From contig CM065699.1 in assembly GCA_017654935.2 (NCBI GenBank), positions 14,206,011 through 14,270,010 of the forward strand: 64,000 nucleotides of DNA, in the 5' to 3' direction. The notes below the pieces were generated by a model that did not search any database, was not told the DNA's origin, and saw only the letters and a program-made list of their open reading frames with translations. Numbering within the stretch: position 1 is the stretch's first letter; every line of letters starts with the position of its first letter. Source of the DNA: Phymorhynchus buccinoides (Eukaryota; Mollusca; Gastropoda; Neogastropoda; Raphitomidae). A program made the position numbers and the translations under genes. This document shows, piece by piece, positions 1-39,600 of this stretch.

Positions 1-30
1 ACCCAACTTTTATTCAGAGATTGGGCGAGA

Positions 31-71
<41 letters not shown>

Positions 72-577
72 CAGGCAGACATACAGGCAGGCAGACATGC
101 AGGGGGTGAGGGGTTGGTGGTGAAGAAACTACATTTAGAAGAGACTCTCCTCCCCCTTACGGTAGCAAAGAAGCAATGTAACAGTGTGTAAGGAAATTGA
201 AAAAAATTGCAAACAAACTGAACACTCCCATGAGGGGGAAAATACAAAGGGGAAGTAGAGGATGTTTAGCTGTTTGTATTTATTTTGCTTATCGTGTTTT
301 GCTGTTTGGATCGATTGTTCGGTTTGCCAGCTTTCCAACAAAGAAGGGTTGATCTCATTCTGTTTGAATTGCACATACATTTTGGAACTCGATGATTGAA
401 TGGTTATATCCCTATGTGTGTATTTATCTGTGGAGCTGGAGAGGAGGTGGGGTGTGTGGGTGTGTGTACTTCTGTGTGTGTGTGTCAGTGTTTATATGTG
501 TGTGCATGCGCATGTATGTAGGTCTGCTTGAGTGTGTTTGTGTGTCAGAAAGAGAGAGGGGGAGAGAGAGAGAGAGA
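1..577. repeat. Simple-repeat-rich left edge, no gene
   Basis: This stretch holds a GA tract at about 33-67, tetranucleotide-like CAGG/CAGA runs to about 110, TG-rich sequence at 415-545 and a second GA tract at about 550-579. No exon, RNA gene or transposon end could be recognised. Short open frames here are low-complexity readings of the repeats. Confidence 0.7.
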
Positions 578-2371
578 GAACACTTGAACACTTGAACACT
601 TGAATTTTACTGTCATTAGCTAACAAGCTCTAGTGACAGGGGGGGGGGGGGGGGGGGGGGGGAGGGGGGGGTGTGAGTGTGCGGTAGGGGGGGGTGGGAG
701 GTAACATATTCATTTGTTAACAATAATATAAAACAATAAATTAAACAAAACAAAACACAAGAAAAATAACAGTACCATAATCATTTGAAGAAACAAGAAG
801 CTCAGCAAGTGCAATAAGCACATCAAAAATTAAGTGTGAAAAATATCCACACAATATCCCCAAATTACTAAGGAATATCCACATAGTCATTGATTATTTG
901 TTTCTTACTGGACTGGTTATTCAAAAAAATATAATTATTACCGCTCAATAAAACCATAGGCACAACAGGCAAATAAAACAAAAGAAAACATAGTTACATA
1001 TAGTGTTACTTTGTTTCACATTTTCTTTTCCTTATTGATCCTGCTTCTGATATGTATTTTGCAAGGGAGATAATTATAATCTCATTATCAGACTTTAAAA
1101 TCTGTATCAAATCTTTACTTTGTGCCTCTCTAGTATTGAACAATGGACACCTTTTTCTCACATCTTCATAACTTACACAGTTGAAAATAAAATGACGCTC
1201 ATCTTCTATGAGGTGATTACACATTGGGCAAGAAGTATCTGTATGTCTGTCTGTATTGCCAAACCAAAACTTATTAGCCTTCAAACCAAATGTTCTTGCT
1301 CTAAAACGGCTAAGGCAGATTCTGTCCCATCTGTCTGAAACAATCGAAATATATTTTTTTCAGCTTGAAATACTGACTTAAAACAGAAAAACCAGGAGAA
1401 TTTATCGTTATCTTCCATTTCCATATGCCAGTTTTGTTTGTAAGAGGCTAAGTCTATCTCTAAACTCAGAAATAAATCCATGTTCATAGCCGACTCCCTG
1501 ACACAACCATACTATCCCAAACCCATGTTCTGTAAGTGGTTTTTTTTTTTTACATAATATACCCAGTTTTGTTTTCCTTTCTCTTCTTGGTTAAGTAGCA
1601 TTTCATATGCCTGTCTGCAAAGTCTAGACGTTGGTAACCTTATTAATTTGATCCAGTATTTTATACATTTAGCATACGATTTAATATATAATGGGTATCT
1701 ACCGGATTCTCCATACCAAAAGGTATTTGAAGCATGTAACGGGACACTAAAGAAACGCTTTATTGCAAAAGTATGCACTCTTTCCATATGTTTGTTAACC
1801 ATAAGTCCCCAAATTTCAGCTGCATAATTAAGGACCGGCTCTATTTGTGTATCAAAAAGTTTCCAAAATAGGTATGAATCCATAGAACCTAACTTTCGTA
1901 AAGACTTTAAAATTTCCATTACACCTCTTTTCCCTTTTCTGTTACTTTCCTCCCAAGCAGAACTCAAACTTAATCGTGTAGTGAATAACAATCCTAGGTA
2001 TTTGTATGAGTTCGTTACTTTTATTTCTTTATCCCCATAATACCATTTTTCATTTTGTGAGAGATAGCCTCCATTGCGAAAAACTAAAATATTGGTCTTG
2101 TCAAGATTAACTGTTAAATGTAATTTATCTGCCTGCTGCTTGAGAATGTTCAACTGGTGTTGTAATCCTATAAGAGTGTTAGACAAAAGTATGATATCAT
2201 CGGCAAAAAGCATTAGGAATAATTCTACTGCTCCAGGAATCATTTGTATGCCATGTTTACCACTGTTTGAAACTTCAATCGCTAGTTCATTTATAAAAAA
2301 TGAAAATAATTGTGGACTAAGGAGGCAGCCTTGTTTTACTCCCTTAGGACACTGAAAATACTCTGAATACA
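578..2371 (-). mobile_element. 5'-truncated, decayed non-LTR retrotransposon (LINE-1 of this window)
   Basis: The minus strand encodes the second half of a reverse transcriptase, with QGCLLSP (palm) followed by the catalytic FADD box at about 2200, then the thumb and a C-terminal zinc-knuckle (CPMC ... ERHFIFNC) at about 1190-1230. The frame is broken by a TAG near 1509 and a frameshift near 1290. Behind the C-terminus is about 400 nt of AT-rich 3' UTR ending in a short octamer tail (TTCAAGTG repeats on the minus strand, 578-604). The 5' end is cut inside the RT domain and abuts a GA microsatellite; the 3' tail abuts another GA tract, so the element appears inserted in GA repeats. It resembles CR1/L2-type LINEs; the clade was not tested. 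Confidence 0.88.
639..673 (+). repeat. Poly-G tract
   Basis: A nearly pure G run of over 30 bases lies in the 3' UTR side of the LINE fragment. It is seen directly. Its length is likely to be unreliable in assembly. Confidence 0.85.

Positions 2372-2433
<62 letters not shown>
2372..2433 (+). repeat. GA microsatellite
   Basis: A pure (GA)n run immediately 5' of the truncated LINE (minus orientation). It also forms the outer part of the left arm of the hairpin at 2434-2700, facing a CT run at 2702-2725. Confidence 0.95.
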
Positions 2434-2438
<5 letters not shown>

Positions 2439-2700
2439 GCATGTCTTTGTGTGCATGTTGTATACTGACAGGCAGAAGTTCTGCACACACGCATTGAAAA
2501 AATCATCAAAAATGTAAATCAGATTCAAAATTAATTTTACTTTGGGTAATCCTAAATCATGCTGTGTGTACAATTGCATGATTTAGGATTACCCAAAGTG
2601 AAATTAATTTTGAAAATGATTTACATTTTGGATGATTTTTCCAATGCGTGTGTGCAGACTTCTGACTGTCAGTATATGTGTGTATGTGTAAATACATGTT
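2434..2700. repeat. Long inverted repeat (hairpin) with 13-nt loop
   Basis: The left arm ends at 2562 and the right arm starts at 2576. Around the loop, TAATCCTAAATCATGC pairs with GCATGATTTAGGATTA, and outward the arms stay highly complementary through CACACGCATTG/CAATGCGTGTGTG to TATACTGACAG/CTGTCAGTATA. Arms of about 100 nt are almost perfect, and pairing continues into the flanking GA and CT tracts. It could be a fold-back transposon remnant or a source of double-stranded RNA; no coding potential is seen. Confidence 0.9.
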
Positions 2701-2971
2701 TTTCTCTCTCTCTCTCTCTCTCTCTGTATGTGTTGCTTGTGTGTAAATGTGTGCATGTTATGCATGCGTGTTGGTAAGTGCATACCTATATGCCTGTCTG
2801 CACTGTGTTAGCCATCAAGCCACACACTCAAATCCAACCCTCTCATCCTGACGCCCACATTTTCTTGACAAGCAAAAACACAAAATAACCTTGGACACTT
2901 CAGGAACCATTTACTGTCAGATTACATACTATGTGCAATACGTACATGACACGCAATGGGTATCCATATTA

Positions 2972-3037
2972 CACACACACACACACACGCACACACACAC
3001 ACATACATACACACACACATACACACTCACACACACA
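2972..3037 (+). repeat. CA microsatellite, interrupted
   Basis: CA dinucleotide run with CATA interruptions. No gene is seen between 2730 and 3380. Confidence 0.9.
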
Positions 3038-3384
3038 GAGAAGGAGACAGAATACTCACATTCAAACACCAATGTAATTTTTGTCTTTAAAAAAAAAGTA
3101 AATGACCATAACAGAATCGTTTACTTAAGACTATATTCTTCTCTTCTCTCTCTGCCTCTCTCTATTACATGACTATTGAAACATTTTCTCAGTTTATCGT
3201 CAAAACTTCTTGCAATATCACATTCTCTGAAGCAAACGTCTTTTTTTTCCTGTACTGACATAATTTACTTTCAACTAAAAGCTCAGAATCATAAGCAGCA
3301 GCAGTAGCAGAGACCAAAAACAAAAAGAAACTATTGTCATCATCGACATTAACCTCATCATTATCATCATCAGTAGCAGCATAA

Positions 3385-3783
3385 CGTCGGTGAAATCACT
3401 GAAATTCAGAAACCTCATATCTCAATTTTGGTAGTTTTGAGAAAATGAAAAAAACTGTTTTAAAGATTAACCGCATTTACCACAATTGATTATCTATGAT
3501 GAATATGTTGTTCAAGACATTGTGAGTGTAGTCCAGCATTTTGTTAAATTTTTTTTTATATTTTTTTTAATACTTGAAAAGAACGAAGATATGAGGTTTT
3601 TGTAGATCTGAATTTGGGACTTACGAGTTTTTCTTTAATTTACACAACCTCATTTACCCCAAATAGAAAGTCGTTAGATATGAGCTTTTGGTGGAAGTTG
3701 GCGGGAAAAATTAGAGAGCTGACTATGTATCTGACTCAAACCCCCCAAAAATCGAGATACGAGGTTTTTGAATTTCACCGACG
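3385..3783. mobile_element. TIR MITE, family C (first copy)
   Basis: About 400 bp bounded by inverted ends: CGTCGGTGAAAT followed by AACCTCATATCTCAATTTT on the left, and AAAATCGAGATACGAGGTTT ending in ATTTCACCGACG on the right. The interior is AT-rich with no coding frame. A second member lies at 8335-8791. The repeated contig begins inside the equivalent element at 34885. Confidence 0.8.
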
Positions 3784-4659
3784 ATAATCACACCATAGCT
3801 CATCAACACTGTTCAATCATCATTTACCATTTACTCACCTGAATCTTGATCTTTGCCTTTTCTTAAGAAACAGTGTAAGCAGTGAGCGATTCTCTGTATG
3901 TACAATAACTCATTCCACCCTACGCCTGACAAATTGTCGCGCACACTTGAGTAACCACCAGCGCCTGCGCCCGACAAATTCCAGGCTGGCACAAACCCTT
4001 GTTTACTTTCTCTAATCAATCTCATAACTATTAGCAAATAATGGGAGCTTATTCCCCAGCCATTACCTTTTGGAATGACTGCCGAATTTGTGGTGCAATT
4101 TCGAAGCAATAGACGATTTTTCGTAAAAACAGAATATGTCTTTTTACCACAAAATCGCATTGTCCCCCATAAAAAAAAAGTAGGACAACACAAGGCGTTT
4201 GTCCTTCCAATTAACGAAAGGTCACTCGCATCAAACCGTGAAATGAAGTCCCTTGGCTATTTGCGGACATTTCCTATTGTCAGTGGGGGTTTTTTGTGGT
4301 CAGTTCTTGTTGTAAAATTTGTAGTTCCCTCTCAGAACCCGCAGGCTGGGAGAGCAGGTCGCGGGTCAAATAGCCAGGGCCCAAAGAGTTAAATCGTCTG
4401 GTACCATGGGCGAATGTATCCCCCCCCAAGACATCACTCTACACTCCCACCAAAGGTAGAGACATTTGCCTCCAAGCACCCTGCCATGTGTTTGCATATT
4501 TTCAGAGCTTAAGTCATTTTTTTCAATTAAAGTAATGCATGTGAGCATTTAAAAAAACCCAAAAAGTTATTGCTCTGTCGGTTGAAATGCAACGGACGAC
4601 CAAGAACGTAGTAAAATACATGGCGCTAAAAGAGTTACAGATGTCCTGCACCATGTGAT
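3784..4659. other. No gene recognised; sequence repeated near 35285-36180
   Basis: This stretch downstream of the GATB stop contains no recognisable exon or transposon end. Both strands have frames of about 100 codons that are not supported by homology I know. It recurs at 35285-36180 with substitutions and indels. It may include part of the GATB 3' UTR, but I see no AATAAA on the minus strand close to the stop. Confidence 0.5.
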
Positions 4660-4940
4660 CGGTGACGATCCTGGGGTCTGAGATGATCTGATGATCCAAC
4701 TCTATCTGGGCAGTTTGTTGAAGATGTCGGTGATGATCTCAGTGATGATCTTGGGGTCTGAGATGATCTGATGATGTAACTCTATCTGGGCAGTTTGTTG
4801 AAGATGTCGGTGATGATCTCAGTGATGATCTTGGGGTTTGAGATGACCTGATGATCCAACTTATCTGGGCAGTTTGTTGAAGATGTCGGTGATGATCTCG
4901 GTGATGATCCTGGTGTCTGAGATGACCTGATGATCCAACT
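4660..4940 (-). repeat. Three 80-bp tandem copies of the GATB exon 12 3' end (copy 1)
   Basis: The block encoding the last residues of GATB and its stop recurs at an 80-bp spacing (block starts at 4701, 4781, 4861 and the real 4941). Each unit carries the sequence for [14 protein letters not shown] followed by TAG or TAA. As 80 is not a multiple of three, the units fall in different frames. They lie after the genuine stop, so they would be 3' UTR. Confidence 0.88.
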
Positions 4941-31840
<26,900 letters not shown>

Positions 31841-32320
31841 TTTTGTCAGGAGCACTCAGCACTGGCATGGAAATTTAGGTTTTTAAGGGAGATAAAGCTA
31901 AATGATATTCCCAAAACGCAAGGGATTTGTCTCCCTTGGAGACCGTCAACCGGAAACAGTCTAAAAACATTATGGAGTGTCAAAACAACAACTCAATGAT
32001 GCCACTGTCGGAGCACCCTAAGATCTGTGTTTCTGTGTTCTTCGTTTAGGCATTTATCACAAAGAATCTTGCCTGAGGTGTGTCATTAATCGGTTTGTAA
32101 TATGGTCAGCTCATTGATCGTGGGCCCTCAAGAGAAGAAGAAGAAATGTGTATCACTGTATCATGTTACGTATCTTACTATCTATCCAGTGTATGCCTTA
32201 GATTATCAGACGACAGATAGACACAACAAAAAAGTGATCTTCTTCCTTCTTTCTTTAAACATCCTCTTTCAGCTTGCTGAAGATTCTGATGTGTATAAAG
32301 CTGGGGGACTTTCCAGTCTG
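31841..32320. other. Region upstream of GATB exon 1
   Basis: Candidate promoter and 5' UTR of GATB (minus strand). I see no convincing TATA box or other named element and no second gene. Nothing here is supported beyond its position. Confidence 0.35.
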
Positions 32321-32323
32321 GCA

Positions 32324-32382
32324 GCTTCTTCTTCTTCTTCTTCTTCTTCTTCTTCTTCTTCTTCTTCTTCTTCTTCTTCTTC
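32324..32382 (+). repeat. TTC trinucleotide microsatellite
   Basis: Pure (TTC)n run of about 58 bases; poly-Ser or poly-Lys frames are artefacts. Confidence 0.95.
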
Positions 32383-32430
32383 CAATACATACATAGGAAT
32401 ACATAGGATGATGTCCGACTGCAGGCCAGC

Positions 32431-32737
32431 CTAGGCCTCTTCTGTCGGCTCCGAGGTAGTAGTTACTTTGATAGTTTGATCGTGGTCGGCATTGTGTTTG
32501 AAGGGTTCGTCCCTCCACAATTTATCCAGGCGTGCTTCAAAAGATTGAACTGATGGCGCATTCACTACATTGGCTGGCAGATTATTCCACACATCTACAC
32601 TACGGCAAACAAAAGAGTTCTTTCTTAGGTTTAAATTTATCCGGTGTTTTGCCACTTTGTATTGATGACCACGAGTGTATTGCTCTGAATTATGCAGTGG
32701 TATAAACTTAGACACCTGGCTGTCGTATTTTCCAATA
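32431..32737 (-). mobile_element. LINE ORF2 C-terminal fragment
   Basis: The minus strand encodes TRGHQYKVAKHRINLNLRKN, then SFVCRSVDVWNNLPANVV and NAPSVQSFEARLDKLW, the usual C-terminus of CR1/L2-type LINE ORF2. Its 5' side is interrupted by the MITE at 32740. Confidence 0.82.
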
Positions 32738-32739
32738 TA

Positions 32740-33472
32740 CAGTGGAGTCCGGGTAAAACGAATTTTAACGGAACACAGACTCAGTTCGTTGTATCAGGAT
32801 TTCGTTATACATGTACATGCACAATGTATGTTGAAAAAAACACCGTTCAAACACTCGCCAATGATAACCGAAAACATAAACTTGACCAGTTTGGATCGTC
32901 TGTCTTAATCACGGGATGTACAAGGCTTGAAGTAGTTCAGCAGTGTTGTCTGACGCTGGTCTGTTTTGGCACACTTTTCAACAAGTTTGTCCATTAAGTG
33001 ACAACACATCACACAAATTTAGTTTGTTATAGGCTTTCACGAACTTTTCGATCTTTATTTTGAGCGCGAATTGTAAAGCGACCTTGAGAAACCGAATGAT
33101 CTGTAGGAAGCCTAGGCCTAGCAGACGACCCAGTGTGAATCTAAATGAGTTCACGCATGCGCAGTTCATATTTTCCAACTTCCTTCCTCTTGACAACACT
33201 TTCTAGCTTGGAGTTTGAAGGCCTAGGTTTTTGCAGTGCATCGCACAGGCTGAGTTCGTTATAGGCTATTTTTCCAAGTAAATAAAATTATCCTGGGGCG
33301 TAGAACATGTGTTCGTAAAAAGCGGATGTTCGTTATTTCAAAAGGATTTTTTGTTCGTTATACCCATGGCTTTGCAAGTGACAAATAGAAGGGCATTTGC
33401 CGGGAAATTGAAGTCAGTTCGTTAATCGCGAAATTTCGTTAAAAGCGAGTTCGTTATAGTTGGACTCCACTG
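32740..33472. mobile_element. Tigger/pogo-like MITE
   Basis: 733 bp, TA-flanked, with ends CAGTGGAGTCCGGGTAAAAC and GTTATAGTTGGACTCCACTG. TTCGTTATA motifs recur internally. No transposase frame. The ends resemble pogo/Tigger elements, which generate TA duplications. Confidence 0.85.
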
Positions 33473-33649
33473 TAGTTGACAAAGTCAATTCTGACCATTA
33501 TTTCAACTGAAAAGGGCGAAGAGAGAGAAAACAAAAGAAAAGAAGAAGAAACAAAAACAAAGGAGAGAGAGAGAGGGAGAGAGAGAGAGAGCTTTGGTGG
33601 GTAGACAGCCAGACAACCGGCCAGACTGGGACCGTTCAGCGGAACCCAG

Positions 33650-34255
33650 CCGTGATGCCGGCCCAACCACTGCCTACCCTTGGGTCTGGAGCTTTTAGTG
33701 CTCTGCCAACAGCCTCCTGAAGAAGGCTTTGGCAGAAGGGGCCTGAACAGTTTCTGGAGGCAGGGCATTCCACTCTCTGATGGCGCGGGGGAAGAAGGAG
33801 GAGCTGCGCTGCTGGGTGCAGCAGGGGATCCTGCTGAACTGCTCGCTGTGTCCTCTTCTCGCTCTTGCAGCTAAGGGCTGCAGATGTTCGCACCTGACCT
33901 GGAGCTGCCCTTTGAGGATCTTGAAGAAAGTTGTGAGTCTTGTGGCGGCTCTTCGTTTTTGCAGCGTGGGCCACTCCAGTTTGTTGAGCATGGCAGTCAC
34001 GCTGGACTTTTGATGGTTGGTAGTCATTCATGACGAAGCGTGTTGCTCTACGTTGGACTGCCTCAATGTCGTTGATGTTTCTCTGCGCGGTGGGATCCCA
34101 CACGCTTGAAGCATACTTAAGATGAGGACGGATAAGTGCTTTGTAGGCCTGTTCTTTCATGTCCTTCTGGTTCGTCTTGAGGGTCCTTCTGATGAAGCCA
34201 AGGGTGTTGTTGGCTTTGGCCACAATGTTGTTTATGTGGGTGTCCCACGTCACGG
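33650..34255 (-). mobile_element. LINE ORF2 C-terminal fragment, frameshifted
   Basis: The minus strand encodes WDTHINNIVAKANNTLGFIR, then RTLK ... LIRPHLKYASSVWDP and IEAVQRRATRFV; after a frameshift near 34020 it continues SSVTAMLNKLEWPTLQKRRA and IREWNALPPETVQAPS. L2/CR1-like. Truncated at its 5' side before the gap. Confidence 0.85.
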
Positions 34256-34384
34256 TACAGGAGGAGGGGGGGGCAGTACTTGAAGAGGCGAGGGGGCTGG
34301 ATTTAGGGGAGAGGGGATGGGAGAAGGGGGAGGGGGTTTCTATATTTGGGATTTGAATCCTTCCATTAAGGGTAATGATACAAC

Positions 34385-34884
34385 NNNNNNNNNNNNNNNN
34401 NNNNNNNNNNNNNNNNNNNNNNNNNNNNNNNNNNNNNNNNNNNNNNNNNNNNNNNNNNNNNNNNNNNNNNNNNNNNNNNNNNNNNNNNNNNNNNNNNNNN
34501 NNNNNNNNNNNNNNNNNNNNNNNNNNNNNNNNNNNNNNNNNNNNNNNNNNNNNNNNNNNNNNNNNNNNNNNNNNNNNNNNNNNNNNNNNNNNNNNNNNNN
34601 NNNNNNNNNNNNNNNNNNNNNNNNNNNNNNNNNNNNNNNNNNNNNNNNNNNNNNNNNNNNNNNNNNNNNNNNNNNNNNNNNNNNNNNNNNNNNNNNNNNN
34701 NNNNNNNNNNNNNNNNNNNNNNNNNNNNNNNNNNNNNNNNNNNNNNNNNNNNNNNNNNNNNNNNNNNNNNNNNNNNNNNNNNNNNNNNNNNNNNNNNNNN
34801 NNNNNNNNNNNNNNNNNNNNNNNNNNNNNNNNNNNNNNNNNNNNNNNNNNNNNNNNNNNNNNNNNNNNNNNNNNNNNNNNNNNN
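34385..34884. other. Assembly gap, exactly 500 N
   Basis: A run of 500 undetermined bases. The identical length of the gap at 62613-63112 suggests a fixed scaffold spacer, not a measured distance. Confidence 0.99.
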
Positions 34885-36179
34885 CTCAATGTTTTGTAGT
34901 TTTGAGAAAATGAAAAAAAAAAACTTAAAAAAATTAACCGCATTTACCACAATTGATTATCTATGATGAATATGTAGTTCAAGACATTATGAGTTTAGTC
35001 CAGGCATGTTGTTTTCTAAGATTTTTTTTATATGTTGGTTAAATACTTTGAAAGAACGAAGAGATGAGGGTCTTTGTAGATCTGAAATTTGTCGGACTTA
35101 CGAGTTTTTCTTCTAATTTACACAACCTCACTTTACCCAAATAGGAACTGCCCCTAAAGTCGTTAGAGATATGAGCTTTTGGTCGGAAGTTGGCTCGGGT
35201 GAAAAATGAGAGAGCTGGACTCCATGTATCTGACCTCGTAAACACCCAAATAAATTGAGATACGAGGTTTTTGAATTTCACCGACGACTTAATAACACCA
35301 TGCCGCTCATCAACACTGTTCAATCATCATTTACCATTTACTCACCTGAATCTTGATCTTTGCCTTTTCTTAAGAAACAGTGTAAGCAGTGAGCGATTCT
35401 CTGTATGTACAATAACTCATTCCACCCTACGCCTGACAAATTGTCGCGCACACTTGAGTAACCACCAGCGCCTGCGCCCGACAAATTCCAGGCTGGCACA
35501 AACCCTTGTTTACTTTCTCTAATCAATCTCATAACTATTAGCAAATAATGGGAGCTTATTCCCCAGCCATTACCTTTTGGAATGACTGTCGAATTTGTGG
35601 TGCAATTTCGAAGCAATAGACGATTTTTCGTAAAAACAGAATATGTCTTTTTACCACAAAATCGCATTGTCCCCCATAAAAAAAAAGTAGGACAACACAA
35701 GGCGTTTGTCCTTCCAATTAATGAAAGATCACTCGCGTCAAACCGCAAAATTATGCCCCTTGGCTATTTGCGGACATTTCCTATATGTCAGTGGGGGTTT
35801 TTTGGTGGTCACGTTCTGGTTGTAAAATTCCTGCCACAACACAACTTCATCGTGTAGTATCCCTCTCCCAGAACCACGCAGGCTGGGAGAGCAACGGTCG
35901 CGGAGTCAAATAGCTCAAGACAACCAAAAGGGTTAATCCGCTACCTGGTACATGGGCGAATGTATCACCCCCCAAGACATCACATACCTACACTCCCACC
36001 AAAGGTAGCACGACATCTTGAGCCTCCAAGCCACATCCATAGCCCATGTGTTTGCATATTTTCAGAGCTTAAGTCAGTTTTTTCAATTAAAGTAATGCAT
36101 GTGAGCATCTTAAAAAACCAAAAAGTTATTGCTCTCATGTCGGTTGAAATGCAACGGACGACCAAGAACGTAGTAAAAT

Positions 36180-36503
36180 ACATGGCGCTAAAAGAGTTAC
36201 AGATGTCCTGCACCATGTGATCGGTGACGATCCTTGGGTCTGAGATGATCTGATGATCCAACTCTATCTGGGCAGTTTGTTGAAGATGTCGGTGATGATC
36301 TCAGTGATGATCTTGGGGTCTGAGATGATCTGATGATGTAACTCTATCTGGGCAGTTTGTTGAAGATGTCGGTGATGATCTCGGTGATGATCCTGGGGTC
36401 TGAGATGATCTGATGATCCAACTCTATCTGGGCAGTTTGTTGAAGATGTCGGTGATGATCTCGGTGATGATCCTGGGGTCTGAGATGATCTGATGATCCA
36501 ACT
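36180..36503 (-). repeat. Three 80-bp copies of the exon 12 3' end (copy 2)
   Basis: Block starts at 36261, 36341 and 36421, exactly 80 bp apart, with the genuine block at 36501. Each repeats the code for the GATB C-terminus and stop. Confidence 0.88.
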
Positions 36504-36641
36504 CTATCTGGGCAGTTTGTTGAAGATGTCGGTGACGATCTCGGTGATGATCTTGGGGTCGGCCCGCCGGTCCAGTTTCAGCTGCACAGGACCCATGACT
36601 GCGTTGAGGGCTCTGCTGCCTCCCTTCTTCAGCTTCTTCAT
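36504..36641 (-). CDS. GATB: GATB exon 12 (copy 2)
   Basis: 138 nt, same encoded protein as copy 1, ending NKLPR and TAG. Acceptor CCGCAG|ATGAAG. Confidence 0.9.
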   Translation of the reverse strand: MKKLKKGGSRALNAVMGPVQLKLDRRADPKIITEIVTDIFNKLPR

Positions 36642-39600
36642 CTGCGGCACACAGGCAGGCACAAATGAATGCATGGAAATAAGCAAGAAGGCACACGCAC
36701 ACACATAGGAAGACGCACATGTGCACAAAAGCACATGCAAACGTATGCTTTGATCATATGCACATACGCGCACACACACACTGACACACATTAGATATAA
36801 ACAAATTAACATCAGATAAGTCACATGCGACAATATTGATTTGATTTACCATACTTAGACATAAACGAATTAACATAAGTCACACGTGACAATATTGATT
36901 TGATTTACCATATTTAGACATAAACGAATTAATATAAGTCACATGTGACAATATTGATTTGATTTAACATATTTAAACATAAACAAATGAACACCAGATA
37001 AGTCGCATGTGACAATATTGATTTGATTTGCCATATTTAGACATAAACAAAATAACATCAGATAAGTCGCATGTGACAATATTGATTTGATTTACTATAT
37101 TTAAACATAAACAAATTAACATAAGATAAGTCACATGTGCAGGCATCAGAATACTCCAGAGTCCAATCCGTGGACGAACAACACTCGCCATGACTCAGAG
37201 TCGACATTGAGTCGGACCCCACAAAACCAATTTCTCGCGGAAAAGTTCTCACATCATCGTAGTCTCCAGCGATCATATCCTCTAAATCAACTCATTTAAA
37301 ACCCAAATCGCAATCACTGTCATCAAAACAAACTCTGAAACAGTGAAAGTAAGAGTCTAGAGAGCTCTAAACTCGGAAGAAAAAACAAACATGGCCACGA
37401 TTTTTCGTTTCCGAAGGCGCAGTATGAAAACAAACCGATTAAGAATACCATTTGAGAATAAGATTGCGCTGCCTCATGAAGTACAAACCTGCGGCCGGCA
37501 GTGCCCAAACCGCGGCCAGTGGCTACCAAAACCGCAGAAATCCGCGGACCGTTCTGATGCCTGCATGTGACAATATCGATTTGATTTACCGTATATTTCG
37601 GACTATAAGGCGATACTTTTCCCCCAAAACAAAGATCCCTGCGCCTTATATGAAAATTAAAATACAGTGGAACCTCCCGTATAAGACCTTTAAAAATCAT
37701 CCCAAATGAGGCCTTATAATGGAGGGGTCTTAAAAGGGAGGTAATTTTAATACTTACAAAGAAGGGCAATGTCTTAGAGAAGTAGGTCTTATGTGGGAGG
37801 AGGGAGTCTTAGAATGGGTGGTCTTATAAGGGAGGTTCCACTGTAGTAAAAAAACAACAATATACAAAATCTGAATTTTGTGTAAAATTTGGGTAGTGCG
37901 CCTTGATATATATACATAATAAGGTGTGCCTTATAGTCGGAAAAATATGGTAGAATATAATATTTTTTTTGGTTGTCCACTGACCACTTTGGGCTGGGTG
38001 TCTAGGACCTCGTGAACCACCTGTTCTATCAGCTGCCGGTCGCGGATCTGACCCCAGCCCTCTCTGTCCACCACCTCCCGCCCACCCCGCTCCGGGTGGT
38101 CAAACAGCACTGACAGCACCTGCCGCAGCACAGCAAAGGTTAGCAAGTTGACGCCACAACTCGCTGCCAAAGCAGCACAGAAAATACAACAAGAACGAGT
38201 AGGTAGGTAGGTAGATAGGGACAGGCTGAAAAGCCTTAGGCCTCGCGGCCTATTAAACATCCCCTCTTTATTACATCTTTGTAAACGGTTTGATTGCATG
38301 CTTTAAATTTTGAAATTATATCACCAATTGTCATAATCACAAAAAAGATATCTGAATTTTGGAATTGCATCCAGATGCAAATTTAGTTTGAAGGTTATTC
38401 CAATGGTTAACAACTCTTGTGAGAAAATGAAAACTTGCATTTGTCAGTTCGGAAAAATTCAACAAAACATTTTTCACTCGGAATTCCTAGTTGTATTAAA
38501 ATTAGAAACAGAGAAGAGTGTCTCAATGAGTAGCTTCTTAATGAATTCCTAGTCCATTGTTCAGTACTAATAGGCAGTTTTCTTCTTCGTGGATCGCTTA
38601 GACAAGTTTCCTGTCATATCAGCGTAGATGGATCATACTGCCGTCATGCGCCTAAGAAATATTCAGGCCCAGCATGTCTGTCTTCAGCTGGAGAAAATCT
38701 TTGTAAAAGTTTCTTGAAAAAAGGCAGGAGAATGGAGCAGTAAGGCAGAACGATATAAAAAAACAACACCAGAAAGCGAATGGAAAAAGCAGTCAAAGAG
38801 AGCTTCAGATTAGATTAAGTTACAAGCACAGAACTTCCGGAAGGTGGGGGTACTATTTGTATGAACATCCACCCCCTTGGTGTCCCCATGGGAGGGGGGG
38901 GGGTAGTTTTCAATGAAGAAACATCACCTTTACTAAGAACTCTGCCTCTTGATGACCTAACATAGGTTTTCTCCCCTAAGGCTGCTGGTTTCTGATTCAG
39001 CAACCTGACAAACTGGGGTATAGCAGGGCTCCCAGGGACCCCCTTTTGGTGGTCTATGAAGCACTAAGATTCTAAAGGACCCTCTAAAAGAATATGCAGG
39101 GGGTCCCAGGGATGCACTAGACAAATTCTTTTTAGCATTCGCTATGCCACTGGGACCCTCTATCCCGCCTCTAGGACCCTCTATACTGTAAGTGAAGGAG
39201 TCCCTGGGACCCCTTGTTTTGCGGGACGATTGGGAGCCCTAGTATGTCTGTGAGCTGGAATTCGGAATGAGCAGAGAGAGAGCAACGCCACTGTACGGCG
39301 CAGAAGATGGGACAGAAAAGAAAAACAAACCTGAACAAGCTTGCACAGTATTTACATTGAACAATTGAAAATGCAACGGTAAGAAATGATCAATATTTAT
39401 ACTGTCTAAAATGGTTTTTTAAATGTGTTTTTTAAAACTGAGTATGCCATAAGTTTCGCTTGTCGCTGCTTCAGTTTTGTTATGGTGTACGTTCACTATT
39501 TCAAGACAATAAAATGCTTAAATCAAGAGGTCACTCAGGTCCTCAAACACAAAATATCTGAAAGTTCCAAAAACATCTAAAATCGTTTGGTGACTGCAGT

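Noticed and set aside
3831..4193. A 120-codon minus-strand frame conserved at 35338-35748
   Set aside because: The similarity follows from duplication of the whole region; no recognisable family, no splice support, and similar-length frames on the opposite strand.
33636..34943. Long frames spanning the N runs
   Set aside because: Undetermined bases were treated as open codons. Only the LINE fragment at 33650-34255 is real.
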